Assembly (NCBI GenBank): GCA_963556195.1
Contig: OY744546.1
Span: 67,401,803-67,465,802 of the forward strand
Direction of reading: 5' to 3'
DNA length: 64,000 nt
Source: Sepiola atlantica
Taxonomy: Eukaryota; Mollusca; Cephalopoda; Sepiida; Sepiolidae
The position numbers were made by a program, and so were the translations under genes. Every line of letters begins with the position of its first letter. The first letter of the stretch is position 1. A model generated the notes under the pieces. That model was given only the letters and a program-made list of their open reading frames with translations. It ran no database searches and was not told the DNA's origin. Positions 9,951-21,195 of this stretch are shown here, piece by piece.

Positions 9951-11767
9951 AAAGTAATGTTCCTTCTATTCTACTCATTGTTTTCAATTCTCTCGTGGGA
10001 GGGGGGACTATAGCACAACTGACAATCATGTGAACCCTTATCCTCGAGTGCACCTACGCCTTGATAAGCGGTGCCCCATAAGTAAAAAAGGACATTACAA
10101 TAATGTGTTTTTGTTGGGCTTATTTCATGCGAACTGATTGGTTTCGCCTTCTCAAGTGGGTCGCCTTTCGTCACTTCTGTTATGTGTTGCTTCACAGCCA
10201 AGCGGATTAGCCCAAAATTTAACCACCAAAACCATTCTATCTATTTATCAATTTTATAGGTGTTCTCTATACAGCCCTAGAAATTCATATATTACAGAGG
10301 TGTTCTATTTACCGTTCAGGCTATTCAGTTAATTCATACGGACAACTTTTATCATTCGATGCATTTATTTATATCTGGATATGTTCTAGTCCATAGGTGA
10401 TCCACTTAGTTTTATAGTTTAATGTTTTAAATTATTTAACATTATTCTTTTTAATAGTTGCACTATTTTAATGAATTATTATTAAATTATTTTGTAAGTT
10501 GTAATTGTATACCTGTCAGTAACCAACAATATCATATTTTTTTTAAAACTATATGGCGGAAGCGGTCAGTGCTAAACGTATCAGCCACTCGTTAACCCGA
10601 ACATGTGTGTGACTTATGTGTCAGAGTTTGTCTGTCAAGGGTTAGTCTACTTAGTCGCATAAGATCCTATTTCTATAGTGTGTAAAACCATATGTTAATT
10701 AGAAAAAACAATATAATCTTCTCACGTGTACAGTACGGTTGTATATCTTTAAGACCTGCAAGTGCTGACCCCATTTTACAAACACATTTACGATTAAAAC
10801 GAAAACCGCTTTAAAAGTTAAAGAAAGGATTTATTTGTAGTCGATAATCGTAAGCACTGCTGATTAATCGGTAGTAAATGGAAGAACAAAACATATCAGA
10901 AACAAACAAAAAAGATTGAGTGACCGGATTATGATTATTCTCATAGAAGTCACGTGTTCTTAGTTACAAATAATTCTAACGGTATTAAGATTAAGAGTGT
11001 AATACAATGATTAAGGACAGTACTTAGAACCAATCTTTATAAATTCAAATAAAGAAAACTATAACCACCAGACTGTTGCTTCTACTATCAATTAATTAAT
11101 ATTGAATACGATACCAAATATAGCCATTAAATGAAACTGAACCTATTCCATGAAAGCAATTTGCGGTTTACAAAAGGTTAACGCGGTCAATATATCGGAT
11201 CGCTTGCCAGTGATTCTGCTGAAGTTAACTAGATCAAAGATCGACGGTAAGTTAGCGATATCTAGGACTCGTCGAAAGGTATGATTAAGAGCGTTGTGTG
11301 TTAGTCATCTGTCGGCGCTCCTTTTATATGAAAGCGTGTTGAATCAATATTAGTCGACCGACTTACAAAAATAGGATATTGAACGTGACTTTGTCGAGAT
11401 TTTTGCGCCCCCGTCAGAAACATTATCGGCAACAACCCCTGAACGTGTAATAACGTTAGCAATCAAAATGTGCTGGTCTTGTCAGCATATATTTTTTCCA
11501 ACGAATAACTTTCAAAACGAGTGGAACTTCCTCCAAAGCCTTTGTCTATAGATGTCGCGCCACACCGGGGGCTATCGTTAATTAAATTGGATTCATGAGC
11601 GTCTCCCGATGGCCACTAATCGGTGGAACCGGCTTGATCTTCTCTCGGTCTGCCAAGAAAGCACGTATTCCAATGAAACATCCTGATGAATTGGAATTGG
11701 AAACAGCCTTTTTATCAATTCAATATACTTTCGGTTTTTTAGTGAAAAAATGTATATTTTCACGATT
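9951..11767. other. Intergenic DNA, nothing recognised
   Basis: No coding frame with conserved motifs, RNA gene or clear repeat beyond two copies of the GGTGTTCTATTTACC-like motif near 10257 and 10299. Confidence 0.5.
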
Positions 11768-12040
11768 AAATGATGGAATATGTATTTTATGATCGAATTA
11801 TTGTACAGGGTGTTTCAAAAGTCTCGGGAACATAACGATTTTTAATAACTCTTAATGTTCCCAAGACTTTTGAAACACCCACCCTGTATTATGTATTTTA
11901 TGATGGAAGTATGTACTTTATGATCGAATTATGTATTTTATGATGGAATTATGTATTTTATTATGGAATTATGTATTTTAAGATGGAATTATGTATTTAA
12001 TGATGAAATTATGTATTTATAATGGGATTATGTATTTTAT
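11768..12040 (+). repeat. 20-bp minisatellite ATGTATTTTATGATGGAATT
   Basis: About eight copies to the right of the MITE and at least one and a half to the left share this 20-bp period, with single-base differences. The MITE at 11806-11886 therefore inserted inside the array. Confidence 0.85.
11806..11886. mobile_element. 81-bp Tc1/mariner-type MITE flanked by TA
   Basis: Terminal inverted repeats begin CAGGGTGTTTCAAAAGTCT and extend about 30 bp, then a short central loop. TA dinucleotides flank both ends (11804-11805 and 11887-11888), as expected for TA-targeting transposons of the Tc1/mariner group. The right arm carries a 4-bp insertion (ACCC repeated) near its end. It is too short to encode anything and needs transposase in trans. 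Confidence 0.8.
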
Positions 12041-12838
12041 GAGAGAAAGAAAGAGAAGCAAAGAGACAGATACAGACATAAGTAGATAGAAAGGAGGAGA
12101 GAAAGAAAGAGAAACAAAGAGAAAGATACATACATAGGTAGATAGAGAGAGGGAGAGATAGAAAGAGAAGCAAAGAGACAGATGCAGACATAAGTAGATA
12201 GAGATAGGGAGAGAAAGAAAGAGAAGCAAAGAGACAGATACAGACATAGGCAGATAGAGAGAGGGAGAGAAAGAAAGAGAAGCGAAGAGACAGATACAGA
12301 CATAGGTAGATAGAAAGGGGGAGAGAAAGAAAGAGAAGCTAAGAGACAGATACAGACATAGGTAGATAGAGAGGGGGGAGAAAGAAAGAGAAGCAAAGAG
12401 ACAGATGCAGACAGAGGTAGATAGAAAGGGGGAGAGAAAGAAAGAGAAGCAAAGAGACAGATACAGACATAGGTAGATAGAGAGGGGGAGAGAAAGAAAG
12501 AGAAGCAAAGAGACAGATACAGATATTGGTAGATAGAGAGGGGGAGAGAAAGAAAGAGAAGCAAAGAGACAGATGCAGACAGAGGTAGATAGAGAGGGGG
12601 AGAGAAAGAAAGAGAAGCAAAGAGACAGATACAGACATAGGTAGATAGAGAGGGGGAAAGAAAGAAAGAGAAGCAAAGAGACAGATACAGACATAGGTAG
12701 ATAGAGAGGGGGAGAGAAAGAAAGAGAAGCTAAGAGACAGATACAGACATAGGTAGATAGAGAGGGGGAGAGAAAGAAAGAGAAGCAAAGAGACAGATAC
12801 AGATATTGGTAGATAGATAGGCGGAGGGAAAGAAAGAG
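12040..12838 (-). repeat. 56-bp purine-rich minisatellite, about 14 copies
   Basis: Unit AGAGAAAGAAAGAGAAGCAA-AGAGACAGATACAGACATAG-GTAGATAGAGAGGGGG. Because 56 is not a multiple of three, the minus strand yields long open frames of Leu/Ser/Phe/Cys-rich repeats in all three phases. These are artefacts of composition. Confidence 0.92.
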
Positions 12839-12840
12839 AG

Positions 12841-13540
12841 AGTCATTAGATAACGATTAGAACGGAAGTGACGCCGCCGTAACTGACGTAGCGTTGCCTC
12901 GAACGATAGCCAGGGAGATGCGTTGGGACAACCGGCTGACTCACGGGGCTGCGTATGTCTGATTTAAATGATTTTTCTTTTATTAAAGCCATCCTAACTA
13001 GCTGTTTTATTAAATATTATTTTTCTTTACACCTGGATTATATATGTAAATGTGTTTAGCGAGGTAAACATATAGGCATGTATTATTTACTAATTGTAAT
13101 TCCTTAGACCGGATTGGTTCATTATTAATGTTCTGTAGCATGCATGTAATAAATTAGTGTCAGTCTTAGCTTGTTGGCTTTCCTTTTTTTTATCTATTCC
13201 TTCTCTTTAAATCTTTTACTTTTATGCAAGTTCTTGCGTTTTATTCTTGTCGGGCATTTCTTTAAAATGTGTTTACTTTATATGAAACTTACTATCATTC
13301 TAATCGATCGTGGGTCGCTGGTGATAGATTCTGGCTTTATTTCATTTTGTTATGCCATCTTTCTCGTCAAACCCCCTCCATTCAGCTCTTCGTAACATTG
13401 TGTCTTCCACCTTTCTTTGCTGTTTAACATTTGTGTTTTCCAATTACTTTGTGGTCGTGTCTAATTTTCAAATGTCATATAAATGTGGTTTCATCGTGTG
13501 CATGATTTCTTTGTAATTATTTAAAACGTACATGTAACCC
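12841..13540. other. Intergenic DNA, nothing recognised
   Basis: T-rich. The 74-codon frame at 13171-13395 is hydrophobic but has no recognisable motif. Confidence 0.5.
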
Positions 13541-13563
13541 CATATATACACACACATACATAT

Positions 13564-13570
<7 letters not shown>

Positions 13571-13602
<32 letters not shown>
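13571..13602. repeat. (TA)n microsatellite
   Basis: Short TA tract preceded by a CA-rich run, just left of the fold-back element. Confidence 0.9.
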
Positions 13603-13610
<8 letters not shown>

Positions 13611-13622
13611 GTTATAGTATAC

Positions 13623-13791
13623 TATGAAAATATATTTATGGCAATTAAGCTACACAGAGGCTCCCGCGTTTTATCCCGGGGGGGGGGGGACTTCAGGCTA
13701 AAATGCATGGAGTTATTTAGCCTAAGGATTACCCCCGGGGATGAAGGCGGGAGCCTCTGTGTAGCTTAATTGCCATAAATATATTTTCATA
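13623..13791. mobile_element. Fold-back element with perfect 45-bp inverted arms
   Basis: Arms 13623-13667 and 13747-13791 are exact reverse complements. The stem can extend inward through TTTATCCCGGGGG and CCCCCGGGGATGAA. A second small hairpin (AGGCTAAA...TTTAGCCT) lies in the centre, along with an 11- to 12-base G run. The structure would extrude as a cruciform or fold as a long RNA hairpin. It has MITE-like size, no coding capacity and no obvious target duplication. Perfect arms imply recent insertion or ongoing arm correction. Confidence 0.8.
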
Positions 13792-13799
13792 ACTTATTA

Positions 13800-13901
13800 C
13801 CTAGCTCTACTTACGTATCGAGCACTGTTGAAGTAAATACTGAAAATTGAGACATAAAGATCATATCTTCTTATTCAATTTTATGTGGATACATGAAATA
13901 G

Positions 13902-13960
<59 letters not shown>
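13800..13960 (+). repeat. Dispersed repeat ending in (TA)n(TG)n, copy 2
   Basis: Same family as 4909-5050 (AGCTCTACTTACGTATCGAGCAC, then GAAGTAAATACTGAAAATTG). It ends in a (TA)n then (TG)n tract that runs to about 13987. Confidence 0.6.
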
Positions 13961-13986
<26 letters not shown>

Positions 13987-13987
13987 T

Positions 13988-15310
13988 TTTGTATAACCAA
14001 ATAGGTCGACAGCCAGAAATTTAGAAAATGATATTTGCTAAAGCCTTCTCTTTTTTCCCCTTTATTAAATTAGTACCTGGTAAAATTAATACACACACAG
14101 TGTTTAATATAGACAAGTTATTAAAATCACTCATTCCCTTCTCGCTGGTTGTCTTGCGCCTGTGTTCGCATGGTGTCAGAATATCATACACTTTTGTAGC
14201 TGCAATGCAAAGATTCTCATGCGAATAAACTTGATACTGCAATTGGTTAATTATTTGTGCACGTGTTAAAGAATAAATATGTTATTCAATCGGACTCAAC
14301 TTGATCGTCCAGTGTACTGCAATGTTAAAGGGCTGTGAGAAACAAAGCGCGTTACAAACTTCACAAGCGAATGGTTGACTTATTATGATACGTTTTGTCA
14401 GTTCATTTTAAAATATATCTTGCCAACACAAGACTGCCCACGATCGTAACTTGATTGCAACCACAACTCACTCATTTTGACGTCAGTTCCGGCACAATTC
14501 GATCGGGTTGTATTCTTCACGAATCGATATTGTTTCCTGACGAGATATCATGTTTTCACATGAAGCTTAATCAACCCGACTAACTATATTTCAAACAATA
14601 GTTATAGTAGAAAAAATGTTCTGCTTATATAATGCCCCATAAAAGTTATACATTTGTGTTAATATTTATTATTTAATGCCCGCTAACTCATGTTAAAATT
14701 TCATAAAAATCGGAGATATCTTGATATTAACCACCCATCTTTACTCACTTCGGATGAATCTTAATCACTCTAAATATATCTCCCACTACCCACCATTTCG
14801 CGTAGCTGCTGTAAACGAAATTAAAAGTTATTTTGATTTAAGATAGTCTGTGTTTTTTCAGGTTCTTCTCGTTACACGTCACCACCAGTAAAAAAAACCG
14901 TTGATATAAAAGTTTTTACAGTCACTCTATATTTGTTATTCAACATCATATTAGGATATAGAAAGCAATTTCCACGATAAATTGTTTGTTATTCAGAGGT
15001 TCATGTATTGTTAGATTACATATATTAGTATCTGAACCTCAAATAGACAAACATATACGCATACAAGTACTTCATTTTGTTTTTATTGACTGCAATTCTT
15101 TTTTTTGTAATCTCATTTCCGCATTCATAATTAAATTACGGCTAAAGTGTCCGAACATTACCACAACCACGTTTCCCTTAAGTTACATTTAATAAGTTCT
15201 TGTTTTGCTTCGAGCTTAGCATATCTGATCGAATGATGCGAAATGATCTAAACAGTTTCTTCTCAGAAATGAAAGAGGCATTATGTCGATAACGTTCAAT
15301 TATATGCCTA
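13988..15310. other. Intergenic DNA, nothing recognised
   Basis: Overlapping short frames on both strands (14021-14242, 14986-15192) have no conserved motif. No RNA gene seen. Confidence 0.5.
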
Positions 15311-15319
15311 CAGACCCCG

Positions 15320-17445
15320 AAAAAAAGAGATAGATCTGAGCGAACATTGATTGGAATACTACTAAATATGGATGAAAATAAAGAAAGGAAAGTAAGGAAA
15401 ACAGAGCGGAAATAAAGTTAGGTAAACGTAGAAAACAAGGGCAATAGAAACAATATTCAATTGAATGAAATAGAGAACTGAAAAAAAGGGATAGAAAGAT
15501 AGAAATAAAGAAAAGTAGAGAAAAAATAAATAACGAGTAGAATATAATAAAGAAACAAAAGGAAATGAAATAAAAAAGAAACAAAGAACACAATCAAAAT
15601 CCTAAGAACACACAGGAAAAAAGACAGAAAGACATTAAAAAAAAGGATAAAAGAAACAGGAGAAGAAAGAATAAAACAAAACAGGAAATAGAGAAATAAC
15701 GGTGTACAATAAAAGCAAATTAAAGAATGGAAAAATTAATAATACAAATGTATATTGAAAATAGGCGAACGAAATTCGAAAACAAAAGTGTGACGAAATA
15801 GGGGAAATTATAATAAAATCAGAAACGAAATAAATGAAAGATGGTGAATAAATAATTACGTATAATGAGAGGAAAAATGATGAAGCAAAAAGTAAAATCT
15901 AAACGATATCAGTAATAACAAAACGAATAACAAATAATATGATAAAACCGGAAGAAGATTATTGAGAATATCGTTCAGGAAACAAACAAAAAATGCAAAA
16001 ATTAACGAAAAAAAGAGAAAAGCAGTGAAAGTGTAAAGAAAACAGCGGAAAAAGAATTGACAAGAATTAGTAGAACAAAGAAAGTTAGATAAAGAAAGGA
16101 AAACATGCGATGAAAAAAAAAGGCTATAAATGTAAATGAATAAATTTAATAAAATAAATATATTAAAGTAGAAAAATAACAAAATAGACATCCAAGAAAG
16201 CAAATAATTATATTAAAGATAGGAAAATAAAATCTATTGTATAATTGAGATGAGAAAATTAAATGAAAAAGAAATGGAGTAAAAACACATGTGGAAAATG
16301 TAGGTAAAATGACAAAAAATAAAAGAAATACATAAGAAGAAAAGACGTAAGAAACAAAAACCAGAGGAATTAAAAAAAAAACAGGAAATGAAACGAAATG
16401 ATGAAAAAGTAAAGAAATATAAGAAATGAAAGAAGGAGATATAAAGGCAATAAGTAGAATAAGACAAATAAACAACACGGGAAAAGAAAGAATATATCAG
16501 AGGGATAAGAAAATACAGAAACTCAATAAAGGAAAAAATGAAACCAAAATAGAGAATTAAAATAGCAGCAGATAAAAGTAGAAATGAGAAATGAGAAAAA
16601 GATAAACGAAAAAAACGAAAAGATAAAAGAAAGAAAAAGGCGATTAAAAAGAAAGAAACATAAATAAAGAAAATAAGTTAAGGAAAAGAAAGCAAGACCG
16701 GAAATTAAAAGAAGAAAGGGAAAAGAACTTAAATGAATAAAAATTAGTTAACATACAATAAATAGAAGAAAACATTGTAATAACACTAATAACAAAAGGT
16801 GAGAGAAAGAAGATGAAGTTACAAATGTGAAGTCAAGAAAAACATGACTTGAATAATGTCGGAAAAGGTGCGAACAGAAAAGATAACAAAGTATAGAAAG
16901 AGAATGAAAAGCAAGAATAACGATGAAACGGGCGTATAAAGATAAAATAAATGAAATTAAATAAATACAACGTAAACGTAAAAAAACCGACGTGTAAGGA
17001 AACGACACAAACAAAATAGACTAAAATCTGATACAAATATTGAATATTTTCGAGAAATTGAAAAAAAGAAAAGAATTAGAAAAGAAGAAATAGGTCGTAT
17101 AAAAATAAAAGAAATAAAAAGAAGAAAAACAAAATAAATACAACGTACAAACAAAAAAAAACGACTAGTAAGGAAACGACATTACAGAAAATAAACTAAC
17201 TCCCGTTAAAAAATGAATATTGTCGAAAAATAGACGGTGCAAACAGAAAAGATAAAAAAAAGAAAGAGAAAGGAAAACAATAATAAGGAAAAAAAAGGTC
17301 GTATGAAAATAAAAGAAATAAAAAAAAAGGAAAGCTAAATAAATACAACGCAAACGCAAAAAAACCGACTAGTATAGAAACTACACGAAATAAAATAAAA
17401 TAAAACCTGAAAACAGAAGAAAAAAAAGAAGCAAACAAAGTTGTA
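15320..17445 (+). repeat. 2.1-kb A/G-rich strand-asymmetric tract with a decayed tandem repeat
   Basis: The plus strand is dominated by A and G throughout, so the minus strand shows many Phe/Leu/Ser/Tyr-rich frames that are not real genes. From about 16850 a degenerate unit of roughly 170-200 bp repeats at least three times, marked by AAATAAATACAACG.AAACG.AAAAAACCGAC (near 16963, 17133 and 17338) and GTCGTAT.AAAATAAAAGAAAT. It may be an old satellite grown from a purine-rich seed. Confidence 0.65.
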
Positions 17446-17449
17446 AAAA

Positions 17450-19235
17450 GATACAGTAATAATCAGTCCGCCAGCATCTTCAGTGTTATTTGCTTAGGAT
17501 CACGACATGTTTTTTAAGTTTTAACATTGTACATCTTCTCCCGGGGATTTAGTTGGATGGGCGTTTTCTGCAGGTTTGAGACATCGCCCCCACTATTCTT
17601 GACATATAAATAGAATGTTGTTGTAAACGTGTTCTATTTACTCGAGATCTGTCCAGCGCAGCCTGAACCAAGAGAGATAACCAGATGACGTTTTCATAAC
17701 CTGATTGTCCCCTTGTACAATAACAACGTGGTCGAATATCAAAACAGTGTTAGGGAGTATCTTTCCTGTCTTCGCTTTTGTCAGAGTAAATACACTTAGA
17801 AAAGAAACACTGGTGTAAATATGAAACGTTAATCGTCTCTATCGGCTGCATGTTCATCGATATTTGCTCATGACCACTAAAAGTCCCAGGTTTTAAAATG
17901 ATACATTATCTATGCCGGGATCAAACGCAATGGAAGTAATCGCAATCCGGCAGGTCTTCGAACTTAAAGCAACTTTTATTGAGACATGTCAATCAATTTA
18001 TTTAATATGTAAAGTGTACTTCAGCGTTTACTGGCCTCATGGCCAAACAATAATGGAATTTCAAATTCAGTGAGGTGACATTTGTAAAGAAACGTGCACT
18101 ACTTAGTTGCTGCCATTTTGTTTTGTTTGTCTTTTATTTGCCCATGCGAAAGTAGAAGGTGGGAATAATTGATAAAACAAAAATAGAGAAAGACATGAAT
18201 GGTTGGGCGGTTGTTAAACTTTTACGGCATCTCAATATATTATATAATGTAATCCGCGCTCAACTTTGTAAGCATAATGCGACCGTCCTAACCTCAGCAG
18301 TTTTCGAGGACAACCATTTTTTAACGAGACCGTCGCGCTTTGTGCCCTGCATGATCAGCCACAATTCAGTTTCTTTGTGGTGTTGTCACTTCTGTTTACT
18401 CTCTTAGGTCAACCTTTTGACCACAAATCCGTCAATCATTTTCTGCAGGCGTCTTCGCGTATTTTGTTTTGTAACACATTATTCGTGGGTAATTTTCTGT
18501 CAAATTGTATAATTTTTACACGAGTATTTTGTAGATTAATTGCATTTTTAAGCGTGTATTTTGTAAAGAAATAATTTGCAAACATTTTATTCTAGTTAAC
18601 CTATAGATGGGGTTCTGACCTGTACTATTACTTGGATCTGCGAAGAATGTTATCTAATGAATGACTCAACATTTGGCAAAGGTCACACATTTTTGTTTCA
18701 CGACTCGATAAACGGGGCTGTGTTATCCACTACAGTTTACTGGTGAGCTCTAATTGTTGATTTGCTTTCAAAATACTTTGGAAGACCATTATTGAAGAAA
18801 AAATAGAGAAAGATACAGTTGATTTTAGAGTAAATGCGAACACATTTGACAAAGAACTTCGATATCCCTATTTGATTGCTTCATCACGAGAGCAGTGTTA
18901 AACACAAGGTCATTTTTTACAGTGGAAGAAATCCGGCTCTCCTAAAATAGGGCCTCTGGATAATGAAAATTAAGAGTTTCCTAAGTCTAAAAAGGTTTCT
19001 CAATAACTAACCGAGGAATTACAAGATTAAGTGTAGTCTTACAACTAGCACAAGATTTGGCTTTAAGCCAAAAGATCAAAGAGAATAGTTTCGTTACCGA
19101 AACAAATCCTATACTACCTATAGACGGGACCTTTCATGCCAATCAATTCGCTTGAAAGTAATAATAACTGATGTTATCAAAGCACACAGACCAGGAAGCA
19201 CGCTCCACCTATACATTATGGTAATACGACTAAAT
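17450..19235. other. Intergenic DNA, nothing recognised
   Basis: The most complex-looking non-repetitive stretch of the window. Frames at 18159-18407 and 18377-18574 have no recognisable domain. It ends at the ATAA target duplication of the BEL element. Confidence 0.45.
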
Positions 19236-19239
19236 ATAA
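19236..19239. repeat. ATAA target-site duplication, left
   Basis: Directly precedes the TGTTAG end of the left LTR and matches ATAA at 57696-57699 after the right LTR end. A short duplication is expected for BEL/Pao integration. Confidence 0.65.
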
Positions 19240-19613
19240 TGTTAGAAATAATTTTTTATTTCTAACGCACCTCTTTTTTTTTCTTCTGTTAATTCCTTTT
19301 TATCCGAACAACTTCGTCAATTTAGAAAAATAAGTAACACCAACAAAATCCTTGTACTTAAAATTGCATATATTTTACAAGTAAAACGCAAAAAAGGTAA
19401 TATATATGTCGGGTTAAAGTTTTCCAAAACAGTTGTTCTGGAGGGATTTTCCTTTTGTTACAGAAAGAAAGAATAATATATGAGAAGTGCTTGCTGTTAA
19501 TTTTTTTCTCTTCTTTATTGTTGCAAGCAACTCCTCAAGTAATAGTGGGTAATTTGCATAAGTGACTTTATGCAAATTACCTTACAAAGTTGAGTACAAA
19601 AATAATTCTAACA
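19240..19613 (-). repeat. BEL/Pao 3' LTR (complete, 374 bp)
   Basis: Starts TGTTAGAAATAATT and ends AATAATTCTAACA, giving 13-bp near-perfect terminal inversions. Positions 19413-19613 recur as 26791-26865 plus 57570-57695. It contains the intact 16-bp sequence (19472-19487) that became the LINE landing site in the other LTR. A purine-rich tract follows on its sense 5' side (complement of 19614-19626), consistent with a polypurine primer. Confidence 0.9.
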
Positions 19614-19893
19614 CACTCTCTCAACGAAGATTGCAATATGTTTATTGCAATAAAAAAGCAGAAGGTGTGTTGTCTCTCAAAAATATATAAATGATTTATA
19701 AAAAAAAATAGTTTTCCTTTCTTTATGTCTTTATTTTTTATTTGTTTTTTTTTTAGGTTGTTGGTTGGTTGATATATTTTTTTTTTATGGTATCAACCTT
19801 TTTAGGTCATTTAATTCTAAGAACAATCTTTTTATAAACGTTTTTTTTTACAAAGTGAATTCTTAAATAAGGAAAGTTGAATTTGTTTACTTA
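19614..19893 (-). other. BEL/Pao 3' untranslated region
   Basis: T-rich on the plus strand. It lies between the integrase stop codon and the LTR and includes the likely polypurine tract next to the LTR. Confidence 0.6.
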
Positions 19894-21195
19894 TTATAGA
19901 TAATCAATATTATCTTTCATCATTTGATAGAACTTGGCAGAGGCTTTGCGTTTAGGTCTAGTCCTGAGTTGAATGGACACCTCTTTATTACTATCACTTA
20001 TTTGCAGTGTTTTATCCTTAAGTCCTTCACTAGAATCATTTTGGAAAGGCTTACTGGTAGATACTTCCATTTGAGTATTACTTTGGGGACATGATATCTC
20101 CATAGGATATAGGTTAGAAATGGAGTGATACTCTATTGCCCCATTACTTTGCTTTAGTTTAACAGCTCGTATTTTATTGTCAAACCCTATTACATTTTCT
20201 AAAACCTTGCCCAACATCCAGAAGGGTCTCGATTTAGTTATGGATTTGATCAATACGACATCCCCTACTTTTATTCTATTTTCCCATTTATTTTGGTAAA
20301 TATTCCTGCCATGTTCTCTTAAACTTAGCAAATAGCTTTCATACCACAATAATTTAAATTTTAATAATATTTCTTCTTGAAAATTTAACGTTTTATTTAA
20401 TGAGTCTGAGTCAGGTTGTTTCTGCCAAACCTCTTCCTCTTCAGTTTTTAGAACTAAAGAGGAATTTCCATATATTCTCAAAAAAGAATTAGGAGTTATA
20501 ATTTCAAGATTAGGAGAGCTTAATCTATAAGTTAAAGGTCTAGAATTTATAGCCAACTTAATATTTGACAATGTTGTCAAAAGTTCAAAATAGCTAAATC
20601 TAGATCTTCCTATGACCTTGAATAGACAACTTTTAAGAACTCTTATTAATCTCTCCCAAGCCGAACCAACCCACGCAGAATATAAAGGGATTTTGATATG
20701 TCGGATATCTGATTTATCTAGTTCTTCCTGAAACTCCTTTGACTGTAGAGAGCTTTCAAGAATACAACCCGCCTTCTTAAAGGTTTTAGCATTATCACTG
20801 TATAAAAATTGAGGTACAGAATACATGTTGCAAAATCTCTGAAAGGCAAGTACAAAATTTCGAGTGGACATATCGGGTAACAGTTCAAAATGGACTGCCC
20901 TTATGTTAAGGCAAGTAAATATTAAAACAAACATTTTCACTGTACCTCCATCCAATTCATTCTTTACCCACAAATGACCTGTGTAGTCGATTCCCACATG
21001 ATTAAAAGGTTTCACTAAATTGACATGATGCTTAGGCATATCCACTACTTTAGGATATTTATAAGCCAAAGCATTATACCTTTTGCAGGTTGAACAATTA
21101 TTTATTTCTGTCTTTACAACAGTCAAACCTTGGGGAATCCACACACCTTGCTCTCGTAAATAATTTAGTGTTGTACCTATTCCCATGTGCTGCAC
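19894..21195 (-). pseudogene. BEL/Pao pol, integrase portion (separated by frameshift)
   Basis: 433 codons on the minus strand. The first methionine is internal and not a natural start. The sequence begins inside the integrase zinc-binding domain (HMGIGTTLNYLREQGVWIP, then C-x2-C in NCSTCKRY). The catalytic core follows with D in GIDYTGHLW, D in YSDNAKTF and E in SAWERLIRVLK, forming the D,D,E triad that joins cDNA ends to target DNA. A basic C-terminal region follows (KPRPFWMLGKVLE-like block, then RTRPKRKASAK). The missing link to upstream pol is explained by a 28-bp deletion near 21225, because the inverted copy at 25950 keeps those bases. The frame itself is open to the end, so the break is recent. 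Confidence 0.9.

Noticed and set aside
12009..12788. Leu/Ser/Phe-rich minus-strand frames up to 225 codons
   Set aside because: They are the 56-bp minisatellite read on its complement, in all three phases.
14021..14242. Overlapping sense and antisense short frames
   Set aside because: No recognisable motif on either strand. Overlap of two unsupported frames is expected by chance.
15300..17438. Cluster of hydrophobic minus-strand frames resembling membrane proteins
   Set aside because: Explained by extreme A/G bias of the plus strand. Frames overlap, shift and share no conserved motif.
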